Both the position numbers and the translations under genes were made by a program. A stretch of DNA of 64,000 nucleotides from Owenia fusiformis (taxonomy: Eukaryota; Annelida; Polychaeta; Sabellida; Oweniidae), in NCBI GenBank assembly GCA_903813345.2, contig CAIIXF020000009.1:35891759-35955758 (forward strand), written 5' to 3'. Numbering within the stretch: position 1 is the stretch's first letter; each line of letters begins with the position of its first letter. Positions 12,389 through 25,265 of the stretch are shown one piece after another. The notes below the pieces were generated by a model that ran no database searches, was not told the origin of the DNA, and was given only the letters and a program-made list of their open reading frames with translations.

Positions 12389-12704
12389 CATATTGGGGTT
12401 CAATATCATCTGTCACTATCATCATTTTGGCAATATCAATGGGTATCTGATTCAGTGGAAGAATGTCAATCTTAACTTTCGAGCATTTGCCTTCCTTTTC
12501 TAGTTTCCTACATAACTCCAGTTGACTATTGTTTAAAGCAAACCAGTGTCCTCCTTTCTCTACTACTTGTATTTTTGGAAAATCTCCATTTTCTAATATT
12601 TTCTTGGAATGAATTTCAAGAATCTCCTGATTCATGGCCTGGTCCATAAGATTGTTTTTGCCAGCAGTCTGTATATAGTGGATATTTGAAGGTGGAAGAA
12701 ACAT
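12389..12704 (-). CDS. Partial gene, possible ParB/sulfiredoxin-like domain
   Basis: An open frame starts at ATG 12704 (A at -3, MFLPPSNIHYIQTAG) and runs 105 codons to a donor, CCAATATG|gtaagt. The frame has coding character: IQVVEKGGHWFALNNSQLEL, then LEKEGKCSKVKIDILPLNQI. The arrangement of an IHY-TQ opening, an I-V-E-G-W/F-ALNN-QL core and a following V/I-strand resembles the ParB/sulfiredoxin-like domain proteins scattered in eukaryotes; that is recognition from memory, not a search. An acceptor (tttgtgtttcag) at about 12833 precedes 130 bases that may be 5' UTR or part of a preceding exon. No following exon was found downstream on the minus strand, so the gene is incomplete or broken here. 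Confidence 0.55.
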
Positions 12705-12833
12705 TGTGATTTGTGTCTGATGTCGTGAGTCCTCGATGGAGTGTTGTTTTAAACTACTTCCCTGGATCAATATTGACTTGTTCTGCTTCTGTGTCTATTT
12801 CATCAAAGATATATCCATCCGAATGCTGAAACA

Positions 12834-14500
12834 CAAATTAAATCACACGTATAATAGTTGTGAATTAGCCGAGCATATTACACACGTTTATTGCTATCCC
12901 TAGAATTGCGATCGTTTATTGAAAACAGGAAATGGCTAAAACTTGATAGAATATGATGAGCTAATTTGTATGTGAAGAAACTCTTAGAGTCCTTTTGTAG
13001 TCGTGTCATGTGATGGATTCCCTATATATGATTATTAGGCGCCAATGCCTGCTTGATTGCCGAGACAGATGTGGTAGCAAATGAGAGAAACGCAATTGAT
13101 GTCTCACAAAGTTAACTCCTAATGATATCATTTGCATATGCTAAACCAGATAAACTGATTCGAAACACAAATGCTGCAAGAGTTGTGCATCATCTTCAAA
13201 TGTGTATTGATCTTTTTCTATTGCCAGACACGTATTAAAACAAACAAGTAATGTTATAATTGTACCTGCCAATGGCGTCTAGTTTAAAATATTGATGTTG
13301 ATGCTTTAAGATATTATTTTATGCTAGTAATATACAGGACGATTTTTTTAATTGGGGGTAGTGTAACGACATGGTTATCTACTACACTTCCTTCTTCAGA
13401 TAAAAAAGTTTGTCCTCGGATTATCATTAACCTTCATGTCCTTTATTTGACCTGTCGATAGACATTATAGATAAAAGCTACGTATTATTTTATTACTTTC
13501 TTATCATTAGTCAGAATTTCTGGTTAATGGGATCAGAATTGTGCGAGTTAAATGATCTAGCTAAGCTTTATTTGTACGGCTCTTACAATGTGCATGGAAA
13601 CCTTTGGATAGAAAGGGACAACGGAACAATGTATAATCTGACACGCATCGCAAATGTTGGTATGATATTGGTTCAGTAGCATGAATACGTGCTTTCTAAC
13701 ACTAAGAACTTGTGACTAATAGTTCACATCATGCATTGCATTATCTTCGACCAGCTATCGAGATAATAGGCTAGATCGTTAATCTCATAAAATCCAATAA
13801 ATGTTCCCAATACTGGCAACAATTTACATGATAAAGTAAAATTGCGGTCTCTTGTGGGGTGTTTCCACAGACTTCTGTGGAGTTAGTGTCTGCGCCATTC
13901 CATACTAATCAGTAACAGACTGCCAATAATGAGAATTTATCCAGATCAGTTAACCAATTTCAAGATCAATGAACAATATATGATTGTATAATGTATATAA
14001 TGCAATAGTTTATTATCTGGATGGTCATGTTTTCTTAGGTTGACGCTTTTTTAAAGATTTACCGAAGCTTCATAACGGAGTACATTTCAATCTAAGACAA
14101 GTGAATCCTTGCGCATGGTCAGGGGTGAATATGTGAATAAAATATGGCGTCACACGTAATACCATACCTGGTCTATCGGTATCAACTGTTCTGTCAAGAA
14201 TACCATAATGGGTGAAAATAACACGTATATGACTGATAGACTCTTGTTCGTGTTAAATTTTGAAAATCCATAAACCTTAAAACGGGCATCTTTGTCATTT
14301 CAAGGACTTGGGTGAACCTAAAGCCTGAAAATGGTTCGCGAACATTCTTTTCATAGCACCGACAGGCTGTGTTACCACTGTTCATTTAGAATGACGACTA
14401 TAGGATTTCTCAACGCATACAGGAATCCTATAGACCTATATCAGTAATCAGCAATATGTGCAGTAGACGATGATATTCATCGTCATCAAACACAATATAT
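12834..14500. other. Spacer or minus-strand intron
   Basis: AT-rich, without recognised coding content. It would be intron if the exon near 20.1 kb splices to the region at 12.8 kb. Confidence 0.4.
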
Positions 14501-15607
14501 TTAAAGGCCCCGTGTAAAGTTTGAAAATATGTTTCATCATTCATTTACTATTTTTCAAGACATTTTAGAGATTTTTGAAAAAATGAGTAAAAAAAGTTGT
14601 CAGCTTTGTATTTCTCAAGAAATACATAGTGTTTTAACAACATTGCGAAGATTCAACAAAAGACACTGACATACTAATAGGCGAGATGCGAGTAGAAATA
14701 ATCTTGATTTACATCATCAAATATTCAAAATTCAGTCAAAGTGTTGTCATATTTGATATCTACATGTAAAAGTACATCTAGAAATATGGTTTCGAAAATT
14801 GTTTCTCAACTTTGAAAATTCAATTTTTTGAAAATGTGACTTCTAGTTCGGGTTGATTCCCCATAGACAGCCCCATGTTACAAAATCACAAAGAGTGAAA
14901 TATCTTTTCTCGTAATGGACAGATAATATTTTCTTTTACTGGACATATTTTGATTTGCATAGCCTAACTATTAGATACATAGGGTTATATAAAAATTGAA
15001 CCACTTAAACAGATGTAATTCATGGTAAAAGGGAACTTTCTACCATACCCGCCATGCTATCTGACCCGAACGAGCCACCTGGTGGAAAAATTGATAACTA
15101 CCTACTCGCATCTGCGTTATTCAGTAATGAAATGTTATATCTAATGAGCCACTTCAATGTTTTAGCTTTTTAAAAAAATCTGCGCCATATGTGACATCAT
15201 CGTTATATCATTTAGGTTGCAAACATTTTTTTGAAGAGAGTTCAATTTTTTCTTTGTCAATAAATTTTCTATGTTAAACCTTCAAAATAAACGAATGTTG
15301 ATTGTCATATTATGAGGTCATAATTAGATGCTTATGTTACATTGATGTTATGTCATAATTGATAGAAAAAACGCAATTCTCATACAATTGATTATCTAAA
15401 CGAGGTTGAAAAGAAGAATATATTATGATTTAAATATCACTTTACCATTTGTCTTAAATGAGAACTAAATTTTTAAATAAATTTTTCTCTTAAACAAAAA
15501 TTCCTTCAAAAACAACTATTTGAAATTTAAAAAATCTACATACTAGCATCACATTTTGATAAGATTGGGTAAGCCAAAGTGGTATAAACTTTATGTGGGG
15601 TCTTTAA
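14501..15607. mobile_element. ~1.1-kb element with TTAAAG-CCCC-TAAAGTTT ends
   Basis: TTAAAGGCCCCGTGTAAAGT at the left and ACTTTATGTGGGGTCTTTAA at the right are imperfect inverted ends, each beginning with TTAA. The inside holds a second element (14692-15117). The right-arm segment CTTTTCAACCTCGTTTAGAT...GAGAATTGCG recurs inverted at 16038-16085, a detached fragment of the same family. Confidence 0.65.
14692..15117. mobile_element. ~425-bp element with GATGCGAGTAG ends, copy 1
   Basis: GATGCGAGTAG at the left and CTACTCGCATC at the right are perfect 11-bp inverted ends. The interior (AATCTTGATTTACATCATC, CACAAAGAGTGAAATATC, TTTTACTGGACATATTTTGA) is found in reverse orientation at 36345-36780 inside PTCD1 intron 9. 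It is nested in the larger element at 14501-15607. Confidence 0.75.
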
Positions 15608-16029
15608 GATTTATTCTGCTATTAAATATTGCATCTGCTGATATGAATTGTTTTCGTACAGCTGATGTGAACATTTAAAATGTGTATCGAGACTTTGAGA
15701 CTTAAACACTCACTACATAGTTCTATCTTACAACGCTAGATGCTTTGATACTATAACAATTTACCTTGGAGACCATCTGATGAAAGGAACCATCGTAAAA
15801 AACATACACTTCTACCAGTACCTTTCTAGAGCAAGGCAAGAATGGTATGAGGATCACAATGACGATGACTTACAACCGCCTCAAATTATTATCAAAGTTA
15901 TGGGCCAAATAATGTGTGTATTCTATGGTCGCTGTCATTGAGCTATAAAGAGTATTCAACAAGCTCTGTTTCAAAGAAAAATTCAATTTCAATTTAATTT
16001 AATTTAAATTTTCACAGCAAAACAATAAT

Positions 16030-16130
16030 TTACATTCTTTTCAACCTCGTTAGACAATCAATGTTATGAGAATTGCGTTTGCGTATTGCTCTGTGCATTA
16101 CTGCCCATAATTAATTTTTACTATATATAA
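16030..16130. repeat. Fragment related to the right arm of the 14.5-kb element
   Basis: TTCTTTTCAACCTCGTTAGA CAATCAATGTTATGAGAATTGCG here matches, in the same strand sense as the reversed arm, the stretch at about 15360-15420. Only about 60 bp align. Confidence 0.55.
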
Positions 16131-19100
16131 TATAATTGAAATAGTACAGTTTGAGCCAAAAGAGGTAACCCAAACAAATCGGTCATCCAGTATGGGTTTT
16201 AAGTCATATTTGGCACAGTTGAACCTTGTTCAGTGTTCTTTCTAGCTATACTACTAAGTTCCACCGTCTTTTTTAATGGTGACGATTTTATGGTCATTAT
16301 ACAAAACATGCTCCAAATGCCAAAACAATTTTAAACTGAGATTTGAATTTATTTTTGAAAAAAACGAATATAGAGAAATTTACAAAATGGACATAGCTCA
16401 GCTTTAATCTTTCGATGATACGAAAAACTCGGAATTGAATTGTCTTATCTCCATTTTTAATATGCTCAAAAATTGGCTTAGAAAATCTTAAAATTCATGA
16501 ATTCTTTAATGTATGTACACAAAATGTTGGTAAAAAGGATGTAAAGATTTCACGAATGACATAGATAGTATTGAAGTTATTGATGCCTAAACTTTAAAAA
16601 ATTGATTTCTCAGTTTCACAAAAATGTGAGTTGGGACATTTTTATTCTCATATGGCTATATTTTGGTTCATCATTTCTAATAGTCTTTGATGACATACAA
16701 TTTTGTGTCAAGAAAAAGTGATGTATTATTATAGCGTTTGACGTCGACATTAAGTAATGTAACCATTTTTGTTACATGCTCCAATAACATGAGATGTAGT
16801 GATTAGACTGAGTTGAAACGCAAAAAGTGAATGGGAATACACATATTATAGAAGTGCTTAGATTTTAATCAAAGTCCGTTACCATGGTAACAAATAATGG
16901 AACTTACACTTCGGATACATTTTTGACTTAACTAGATAAGTATATTTTAATCTAAGCAAGATCTAATGCCATTACAACAATTTATGATACTTAAGCATGT
17001 AATATTGCCAACAATTTATAGGTTATCGGGGCAATGAATTATCGTCAGCTGTGTTTTCACTTTCTCTAATACCGTGTACAACAACCAATAAGTATATACA
17101 GATAATCTCCTTATATTCATTTTTCTATCATTACAGGCTTAGCTTGTATTCGCGAATGCAACTAGCGACTAGCGGCTACCGGATTAACCTACTATTTTAT
17201 GATCAGCCCATTTATTAAATACTACAGATATAAACAAACTATGGTTTTCTGATGAGAGAATGTTTACTGTATCCACTCCTAGAAACAGTCAAAATGAAGG
17301 AGGTTAGCAAGAAGGAGGTTAGCAAGCCACGGCTGCTCCATCCCCAAAACGTTGATATGTGCCCCAAAACAGCCCGAATACCACCCCAGCTGACTACTGT
17401 GCTTGGGGTTGCCTTGAAATGGAATGTAATGCTCTCAGTCAATAGACATTGAATAAAGCAATGGAACAATGGCGAGTGGGGTTTAGTCTCGTTGTCCAGG
17501 AGAAGGGGGTCCAATTGAAAAAAAACTCAAATGACTATTAAATAAGTGTTGGCAATGCTAATAATATAGGAAACTGAAAGATAACTGACTGAACTTTACT
17601 TGTGCCAAGTTACAAATGAATCCATGAAATCATATGGGGTTGAGATCAATTTTATATTTTGTACCCATTTTTGGTCCACCCTGTACTTTGTAGCACACCA
17701 TCCAGTCCAGGACGTTCGAGATGAGGGTGTAGTGAACTGCCTGGGAAAGAGGGGGATGAGTTATGAAACGATCGTAACGTGTTTGGACGTATTTGACTAA
17801 GGGGCCGGGTCGGTATTTCAGTGTCCATCAAGAAACGTAGTTTTTCGTTAGGTCTAAAATACCAAACTAGTTTTCACTACGCTCTTGAAAAAAAATCTGA
17901 ATGGCCTTAACTGTATGGAATTGATCTGATATTGTTGGTATGACGGGGGAAGGGATGGAATAGAGAATGTATCAAAAATTTGAATTGAGTCACTCAGCTT
18001 GTATTATCAGCATAATGTTTATAAAAACGCATATTTGAAACACCATATTTTAGATTGTTATTCTTCCCAGACACACGGGCTTGGGACCGTGGCGTTAAGA
18101 ATAAATTATTTATGATCCTCCGGGGTTCTGTCTAATCTGAAGTGCATGTCGTCCATATTTAAAATCTCATAATTTGTGGATTATAAATGGGTCCCCAGCT
18201 TCATTTGCAGAGTTCTTCTTTCACTGATTACATTATTTTCACACATCTCTTCGTCTTGTAAAACCGTATCATTATACAAGGGGCGATCCATATATTCTGA
18301 TAAAAATGCTCTAATTTGGCGTTTTTTCACATATCCCTCTCATTTGTATAACAATCCACAGCATTTTCTGAGACGGTAGAAAAATGTATATATCCCGATC
18401 TCTAAGGTTATTGTGATATCTAATTAAACACTGAAACGTTTCGGTCTATCAGAAGCTGGTTTTGCGCACTTTTACGATAGGTGGCATATATTCCGAAATC
18501 GAAATCGAATCTAAATGCCTTCGTTGAGATGATTAAGGCGGATCTTATGAAAATATCGAAATTGTGAAAATATGAAGTTGTGATTAAGTATCGATTTTGA
18601 CACGGTATCATCACTTCATCTATTAAACAGCGGTTCACCATCGAGATTCTGCCAGCAATGGTTCTGGTATGATTGCATCCATGGCCTTATCCAATAACTT
18701 ACTTTTGACATAAAAATTACTTTCCTCAATTATTCAAAGCTGAACCATCAGCGTTCAAACCCATGGCTGGACAGAATATTTTTCCTGCCAATCATTGTTT
18801 GTTTGTTTGTTTGTTTGTTGTTTTTGTTTGTTTGCTTCCTCGCGTCATTTGGATCAGTTCATTTGAATATCATCTTCCAAACGCAGGGATCCAGCAAAAT
18901 TTAATTTTTATTCTATAGTGAATAAAATATGGAGCCTTTTTATTAACAGTTTGTTTTTGACGCAGGTACGTGATATTACAACTAAATAACATCCTTAACT
19001 CTTGGGAAGGAGAAAATCGATGTTCAAGGATTTAGCTATCCCTTTATAATTGTTCACTGGCCCTTTAACGTGGCCCTACTAAAAAAGCATAGCATACGAA

Positions 19101-20106
19101 GCGAAGACCTAGTCGATCGCCATACTAGCTGCGACTGCTACAACTCCAACTTTCAAAAATAATGGCGATATGTTAAACGCTTTTCCACAGAAACAATCAA
19201 CTTTTCTAATTCCAAATTTTCTCATTTTCTAATTCCAAATAAACATCAGTTAGCAAAAGACATTTACATTTTCATTCAATCAATACCAATAAATGTCAGA
19301 ACTGAGGCTGGTTATTAAATCCCTTATTCATGATGAATATTTGAAACTATAATTCAATTATCATTATTCCAATTATTTTAAACCAGATGAAATATATGCC
19401 ACCATCTGTCTTAAACGTATGGCAGAGCTTACAATTTCTAATTTAGCATGATTTCGGTTATCAAAAGGGAACTTCATCTGCACTCGGGGGATATGAGGCA
19501 ATCCACAAATCTAACAGTTTATCCAAAAGGCCAGATCAATCAAAATCGAAACTCGTTATCAGGATAGCGGAATATTATGTTTTCATAAGTTCACTTGATC
19601 GAAAATCGATTATTCGCCTAAAAATCAGGCTCATCGGTTTTATTTCAAATATATTCTTAATGAATGACCCATGGGTCAAACAACGAGAAGGCACAAAAGA
19701 AACTGCCACTTCTTTTGTCATAATAAACAAGATACTACCAACATACAGTCGAGAGGCTAAGAGATGAAGCTCTCTTTTAAATTACCATATCCCTATGTAT
19801 CACCCACTCTGACTCTCCGTCTTACGTGCATACTACCTAATAAGTAGACCTAACCAAGATTTTCAAAAATCTACTTGTTGAGACTCACTCGATAAACTTA
19901 AGTTCTTCTGAGATTTTTTTATCTACCCTCATGATGAGGTACATGATGATATGCAGCTTTTAGTCAATCTGTATCCCCATGTTAAAATACATACCCTTGC
20001 TGAAATCCTCATTTTCTCAGAAGTACTCAAGTTGATGAAGATGTTGACGTCTCTTGAAAAATGTTTCATAATCCTAGATTTTTATATCACGCCAACAATT
20101 TCTTAC
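16131..20106. other. AT-rich spacer with one microsatellite
   Basis: Apart from the TTTG microsatellite no gene, RNA or transposon was recognised; open frames of 60-90 codons near 17.2-17.5 kb overlap on both strands and have no recognisable content. Confidence 0.45.
18796..18836. repeat. (TTTG)n microsatellite
   Basis: TTTG repeats about ten times with one interruption (GTTGTTTTTG). Confidence 0.85.
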
Positions 20107-20208
20107 CTCATTTGACCATGTGCTGGGCAGCAACTTAATAGAACCAGTTGGGTACACGTGGTCCAACGTCTTTATTCGTTCACCATGAACTCGTGGACCC
20201 CTACCACC
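20107..20208 (-). CDS. Candidate isolated coding exon, function unknown
   Basis: On the minus strand an acceptor (tgtactgtag) and a strong donor (GAG|gtaagaaatt) bracket 102 bases, exactly 34 open codons, containing RIKTLDHVYPTGSIKLLPST. The patch has clearly higher G+C than its surroundings. Immediately upstream, to about 20310, another minus frame (NVSININNHIFYDTYNTVLC and on) is also open and overlaps this one in a different frame, so the true reading or exon limits are uncertain and a frame break is possible. I do not recognise the protein. It could splice phase-0 to sequence near 12.83 kb, or be a relic. Confidence 0.3.
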
Positions 20209-20752
20209 CTACAGTACACTGCCTCGAGACACAGCACGGTGTTATAGGTGTCGTAGAAAATGTGGTTGTTGATGTTGATCGAAACGTTCAGTTTGCAGCT
20301 TCAGCGAATCTGCTACTTCAACTGTAGTCGATAATCATGCTGATCATGCCGTTGGACTCTAAATTGGTATTTAGATTTTACAGCTACTCTGTAGTCAGTT
20401 CTTGCTGAGGAGCAGAGTGGGAAATCAATAGACAAGCTGATTAAAATAAATAAGGAGTTCTGTTGTTGTTGTTGTGTGTATGCAAATAACTTCGATTATT
20501 CGCTTTTGAAGGCACATGTACAGTACATTCTCTCCCTATCAAAATCGATGATTGTTTAGCCAGACAAGCGAGACCTTTTCTGTGATTCATTTAAATGCTT
20601 TATTTGTTAGTGCCGATTGATGCCAATTTAAAAAAGTAGCAAGTCTGAGATAAGAATCTTATTTTTGTGTAATCTATGAGACACTTCGACCTTACATTTG
20701 CAGGGATATTGAATAGGGCTGTCATCTTGGGCGTATCAAGTTAATGATTATA

Positions 20753-21003
20753 TTGCCACGCGGTCCTAACATTTTGGTCCTCAGCTGTAAGAAGGCCTTC
20801 TAACAGCTGGGGACCAAAACGCTGCTAGAACGAGGGATTCTTTACAATAAAGTAATGCACCGGCAGAAAGGCAATTTTGTTCTGCTTTTAACGGTATAAG
20901 TTTGAAGAAAAACGGTTTAGTATGAGAGTCGCAATCCTTGATTTTCAAACATCCGGTAGGTCAAAAATTCAAATTAACGGTCGAAGTTAGGACCGCGAGA
21001 TTG
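20753..21003. mobile_element. ~250-bp MITE with an internal 48-bp perfect-like hairpin
   Basis: CGCGGTCCTAAC at 20759 is inverted at 20987 (GTTAGGACCGCG). Inside, TTTTGGTCC-CAGCTGT-AGAAGG pairs with CCTTCT-ACAGCTG-GGACCAAAA at 20771-20818 with almost no loop. No coding capacity. Confidence 0.7.
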
Positions 21004-21734
21004 CTGGGTTTCCAAAACCGTACATGCAGATTGCAGACATGGGATGCCAATCAAAAGATGCATTAATTGTTATAATTGTATATATTGCCTTTTTTGTCAT
21101 CACCCCTTCATGAGTTTTGTTGTTCGTCGTCACGTTCCGTTATGTCATCATCATCGTTATTGTCATCATTCTCGTTATATTTGTCCTCTTTGGCATCATT
21201 TTGTCATCGTTTGCAATGTGAGTAAGCCAGTGTCAATGAGTTATTCACTCCATGACCCATAGCCATCATGTACTTTAACAAATGCAAAGTGCATAGTAAG
21301 GTATATCCAAACAGCTGACACCTATTGTACATGTAGTTGGACGGTCTCGCCCTCATTACATAAATAATAGCATTAAGCCTACGTACCATCAGGATAAACC
21401 ATGATATCTCATTTCTTCTCAGCCCTGAGATTTTCAGGTGAAACAGAAAGATGCTGCGAGTATCAGAATGCCTACGTACATGCCCGCCTTAAAGTACATA
21501 AGGTATCTGTGTACAAATGGTGTCAGTTGAAAGATTATTATGTCTACTGTGTGCATTATGTTTTCTGAGTTTTCCTTAATGAAATTATACACAAATGGGT
21601 CATTTTTCCTCGGATTTGAATTTTGACAATTGTTTAATCAACTTCAGTTTTGCCATTTTGTAAAGTTTAGTTCAATGTCACCCATTGTGTAATATCATCC
21701 GGGATGGGGGCTATATGGGCAACCTTTTTATACA
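21004..21734. other. Spacer
   Basis: Contains a loose TCATCATC/CGTTATTGTCATC simple-sequence stretch at about 21140-21200 and nothing else recognised. Confidence 0.45.
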
Positions 21735-22275
21735 GGGAGCACTGGCGGATCCAGCAGCTAACAAGGGCGAGGGGCAAGATTTAATATCTGGCAAAAAATC
21801 TCCGCGTAAAATTTAGGCCCATTTTTGATAATTTGGCCCAAAAGGGCCAATTAATGCCCAAAAGGCCCACGATAGAGGCCCTACAAAATTTTTAGGCCCA
21901 TATTTTTATCCAAATTTCTGAGCCCACCCAAGGGGGGGGGACATGTCCCATGCCCCTGGATCCGCCCACATCTAGGGATTTTTTCTCTAAAAATGGACCC
22001 ACATCTAGGGTTTCTCTTTGAAAAATAACAGACTCACTTTTGGATGTAATTTTTCAAAAACAAGACCCGCTTTCCAGGTTTAGGATTTTCAAAAAGAAGA
22101 CCCATACTGATAGTCTAGGGATTTTTTCGTCAAAATGGGACCCATATCTAGAGGTGTTTCTTCAAAATGGGACCACATCTAGGGATTTTTCGGTGGCCCA
22201 AATGGCCCACTTCGGCGGCACGTCCCGACTCCATATAGCCAGCCAGCATATGGGAGTACCCCCCCCCCACTCCCC
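21735..22275. repeat. Element with GGCGGATCCAG ends plus ACATCTAGGG minisatellite
   Basis: TGGCGGATCCAG (21745) and CTGGATCCGCCCA (21956) are inverted ends around AGGCCCA-rich sequence. From 21968 to 22190, units of 30-37 bp, GGACCCACATCTAGGGATTT, repeat six or seven times with drift. GGCTATATGGG at 21709 and CCATATAGCC at 22231 form an outer inverted pair, so the whole may be one composite element. Confidence 0.65.
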
Positions 22276-23947
22276 CGGGGATATTATTCTCGTACAGCGA
22301 GCAAACCTCTTGAACACCTTTTCCACGTCAATTTTCTCTCCAATTTTCCGAAATGTATTACTATTTTAAAGTTAGTTCTAGGATAATATCTCGGCTCGGC
22401 AAAACAGTAGGCCTAGTTTACACTTTCCAGTCAATTTCTGTAGTAAATTAGAACTGACGCGTTAATTGTTCATTATTAGTCGTGCGTATTTTTAGTGTAA
22501 GTAAATTCAACATGGCCGCCTCCATGAAAACGTGAAGAATATTTCCTAAATGTACCATTGATGCGATTTATAGGAATAAATGTGATAGTTTAAAATGTAT
22601 TTACGTAAGTATGACTTTTCATTAATTCTTTCACGTATTAAATGTTAAATTTGGAGTCTTCTATCAGCTGATGAAGTGACAAGTAGAATATTTTTCAATT
22701 TTTCAAACTTCACTTCAATTCAAGTAAAAATCGACCCCCATAAATGTGGGGTTATTTTGAGTTTTTTTGATATTTTGGACATTTGTTTCTCAAAATAACC
22801 CCACAAATTTAAGGCTTTGATTCTTTGCGGTTTTTTTAAGGCGATGCTATATTAAAAAGTACAAAAAATGACTGCCATATTTTTTTGATAAAGACACATG
22901 TTTTTAAAATCTGTTTACCTTGTATATGAATTGTGTATCTTGACTAATGAAACATGTCAAAGTTAACATCACACATAAACGCATTTTTCCAAACTATGAA
23001 TTGGAGGTGCATGGATCCCCAAAGCTAGCATGAAGAGTGCGAAGTGAGGCTAATTTTTGAAAGTTTCAAGGAGTACTGTCGGTTTCATGGTAAAAATAGC
23101 AAGAACTTAACTTGACATATAAGTGTCACCTGATGAATGGGACCCTCACGTGCCTTCCCAATGGTAGCTAACGAACCCTAGTGTAACTACATCAGCTTAT
23201 CTTTCCGTCCAATCAACAATAAGTACAGTTATACAAGAAATGTAAACGAAGTGAAAATATTCCAAAAAGATTTCCTAAAGGCATGTCATCTCCGGAAGTT
23301 ATGATACGTTATATTACCGAACATGCGTGAAATGTGAACATCCAAGCATCGGGTATGACTCCACCATTGTTTTGTCGTTTTACTACTTGCCACAATCAAC
23401 CTCACTGCCAGCATATCAAATAAGGCCCGTTTCCCATGAAACTTGGCCCACAGATGTCCTTGAAAAATCAAGTTGACATAGTTACCCAAGCCTAATAGTT
23501 GCCATGGCAACCATAGAAATGGGCTAAAAATGAGGGCAAAAAAGCACCCAAACCAACCATAATGGCACTAATTTATAAAATATTTCTAGATATACAAATT
23601 TTCTTAAACTTTGATATCATCTGGAACACTTCTAGACAACAAAAATGTTAAAAAATGGGGGGAGGTTTACCACTTCAATTTTTTTCTAGGCTTGGTCAAA
23701 GTAAAACTACGAAAAGGCAATAATTTTTACTTTTGAATCACCTATTATCGCCAAAATGGCTATATTTTTCAAGGTCAAGGTCGCCATGCTAAAAGTTGAA
23801 TTACGGAGATAAATCTGCTCTTCAGACAATGTTTGATAGCTTTTCTTCACCACGAGACACATCATCATTATCATCAAATTCTGAGCTGATTGGTCTTGAA
23901 AAGTCCTGTAGTTGCTCAGATCTTAATTTAAATGTATGCAATAGATA

Positions 23948-24803
23948 TTAAACTATATCATAGTGATAATTTAGCCAAAGTTTGTCTAGTCTCCCTTTAA
24001 ACTGATCTACACTATGGGCGGTCACTACCTTCTCTGAGTGGCTGTTCCAGTCTTCTATAATTCAGTTGCTAAAGGTGTCCTGTCGAAGGGTGGTGTTACA
24101 GTGGTGTTTGTACATTTTCAGGGAGTGCCCTCTAGTGGTTGTGGTGGCCTTGGTAAAAAATGAGCTATGCTCTTTAGTGTCAATTCCATTAATAATTTTA
24201 TAAACCTGTCTCCTCGTCTACGTCTGTAGTAGAGGGAATGGAGCTTTAGCTCTTTAAGCCTCGTTTGATATGGCTTATTCTTCAAATCTGGTATTATTTG
24301 GTAGCTCTTCTCTGTATCTGTTCTATTTTCACTCCTCTTCTAAGAGTCTTGGGTGCCATATAATGTTGCCATAGTGTAATATAGGTCTAATCATAGATTT
24401 GTAGAGTGGCACTATGATCTCCTTGGTGTGACTAAAACTTCTCTTGATAATTCCTAATTTACTATTTGCTTTTTTTGCAGTTTGACTGATGTGTTGTTTG
24501 AATTTTAGTTCTTTGTCTATGGTGAATCCTAGGTCTTTCTGTTCTGTCACTGACTCTATCATGGTACCATCTAGGTTGTATTGTTGGTTTACGTTTTTAC
24601 CACCTTAGTGTAAAACTTTACACTTTTTTTGATTGAACTTTAATTGCCAATCATTTGACCAGTTAACTAGAGTGTCAATATCTTGGTGAAGGCTCTCTCG
24701 CTGTTCGGCACTGACACATTCCCCATAGAGTTTGGTGTCATCTGCGAAAATTTTGATTGAGTTTCTTATCTTGTCTGGGGCATCATTAATATAGTGTCAA
24801 GAT
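23948..24803 (-). mobile_element. 5'-truncated LINE (CR1/Jockey-like) reverse transcriptase 3' part
   Basis: Reading the minus strand from about 24803: INDAPDKIRNSIKIFADDTK contains the reverse-transcriptase FADD catalytic motif, then DTLVNWSNDWQLKFNQKKCK, DLGFTIDKELKFKQHISQTA, PLYKSMIRPILHYGNIIWHP and, near the end, DQFKGRLDKLWLNYHYDIV with a stop. This order is the C-terminal half of a non-LTR reverse transcriptase. There is a stop near 24606 and a frameshift near 24335-24345, so it is inactive, and it is truncated at its 5' side as LINE insertions usually are. Confidence 0.88.
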
Positions 24804-24984
24804 GAAGGTTATGTATAGGGGATTGCAGAAATATAGTCATTGTATGGGCTAATTCATTCGAAAATGGCGATATGTACCCCAGAGGTGTGAGTACCGTAAT
24901 CCAGCACCAAATTCGAAAATTCAGAACAATACTTTGCACAAATGGCGTTCGTGATCAGCTATAAAACGCTTACCCCCCATGGTG

Positions 24985-25265
24985 TTATATACCAAAATGT
25001 ACCTGTTCATATAGGACTTCGATTGATCTACATTAAATTATAGGGAGTCAGGTTACTTTTTGAGATATCAGCGTCCATTTATTGTAACTCGCGTTTGCTA
25101 CCATTTCCTCAATTCTGAGATGACGGGCATACGCGTAGTAAACATGCTCACGCCGGAACTATTTTGACCTACATCGCTATTTTCGTAATTCAAATGAAAG
25201 TAGAACTCATCCTCTTTATTTTGATACCAAATAGTGGCATACTAGGTACCCAAGAAGCCAACTAT
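24985..25265. repeat. Uninterrupted copy of the repeat split at 3.3-4.5 kb
   Basis: GGTTACTTTTTGAGATATCA at about 25053 is the undisturbed version of the site that holds the 881-bp element at 3377. Similarity extends on both sides, from GATTGATCTACATTAAATTA to TTTATTTTGATACCAAATAG. Confidence 0.75.

Noticed and set aside
17239-17514. 91-codon minus-strand frame overlapped by a 66-codon plus frame
   Set aside because: No known domain, both strands equally open, and no splice signals that extend either.
22040-22369. 109-codon frame with repeated F-S-K-W-D-P residues
   Set aside because: It is the translation of the ACATCTAGGG minisatellite; the periodicity is in the DNA.
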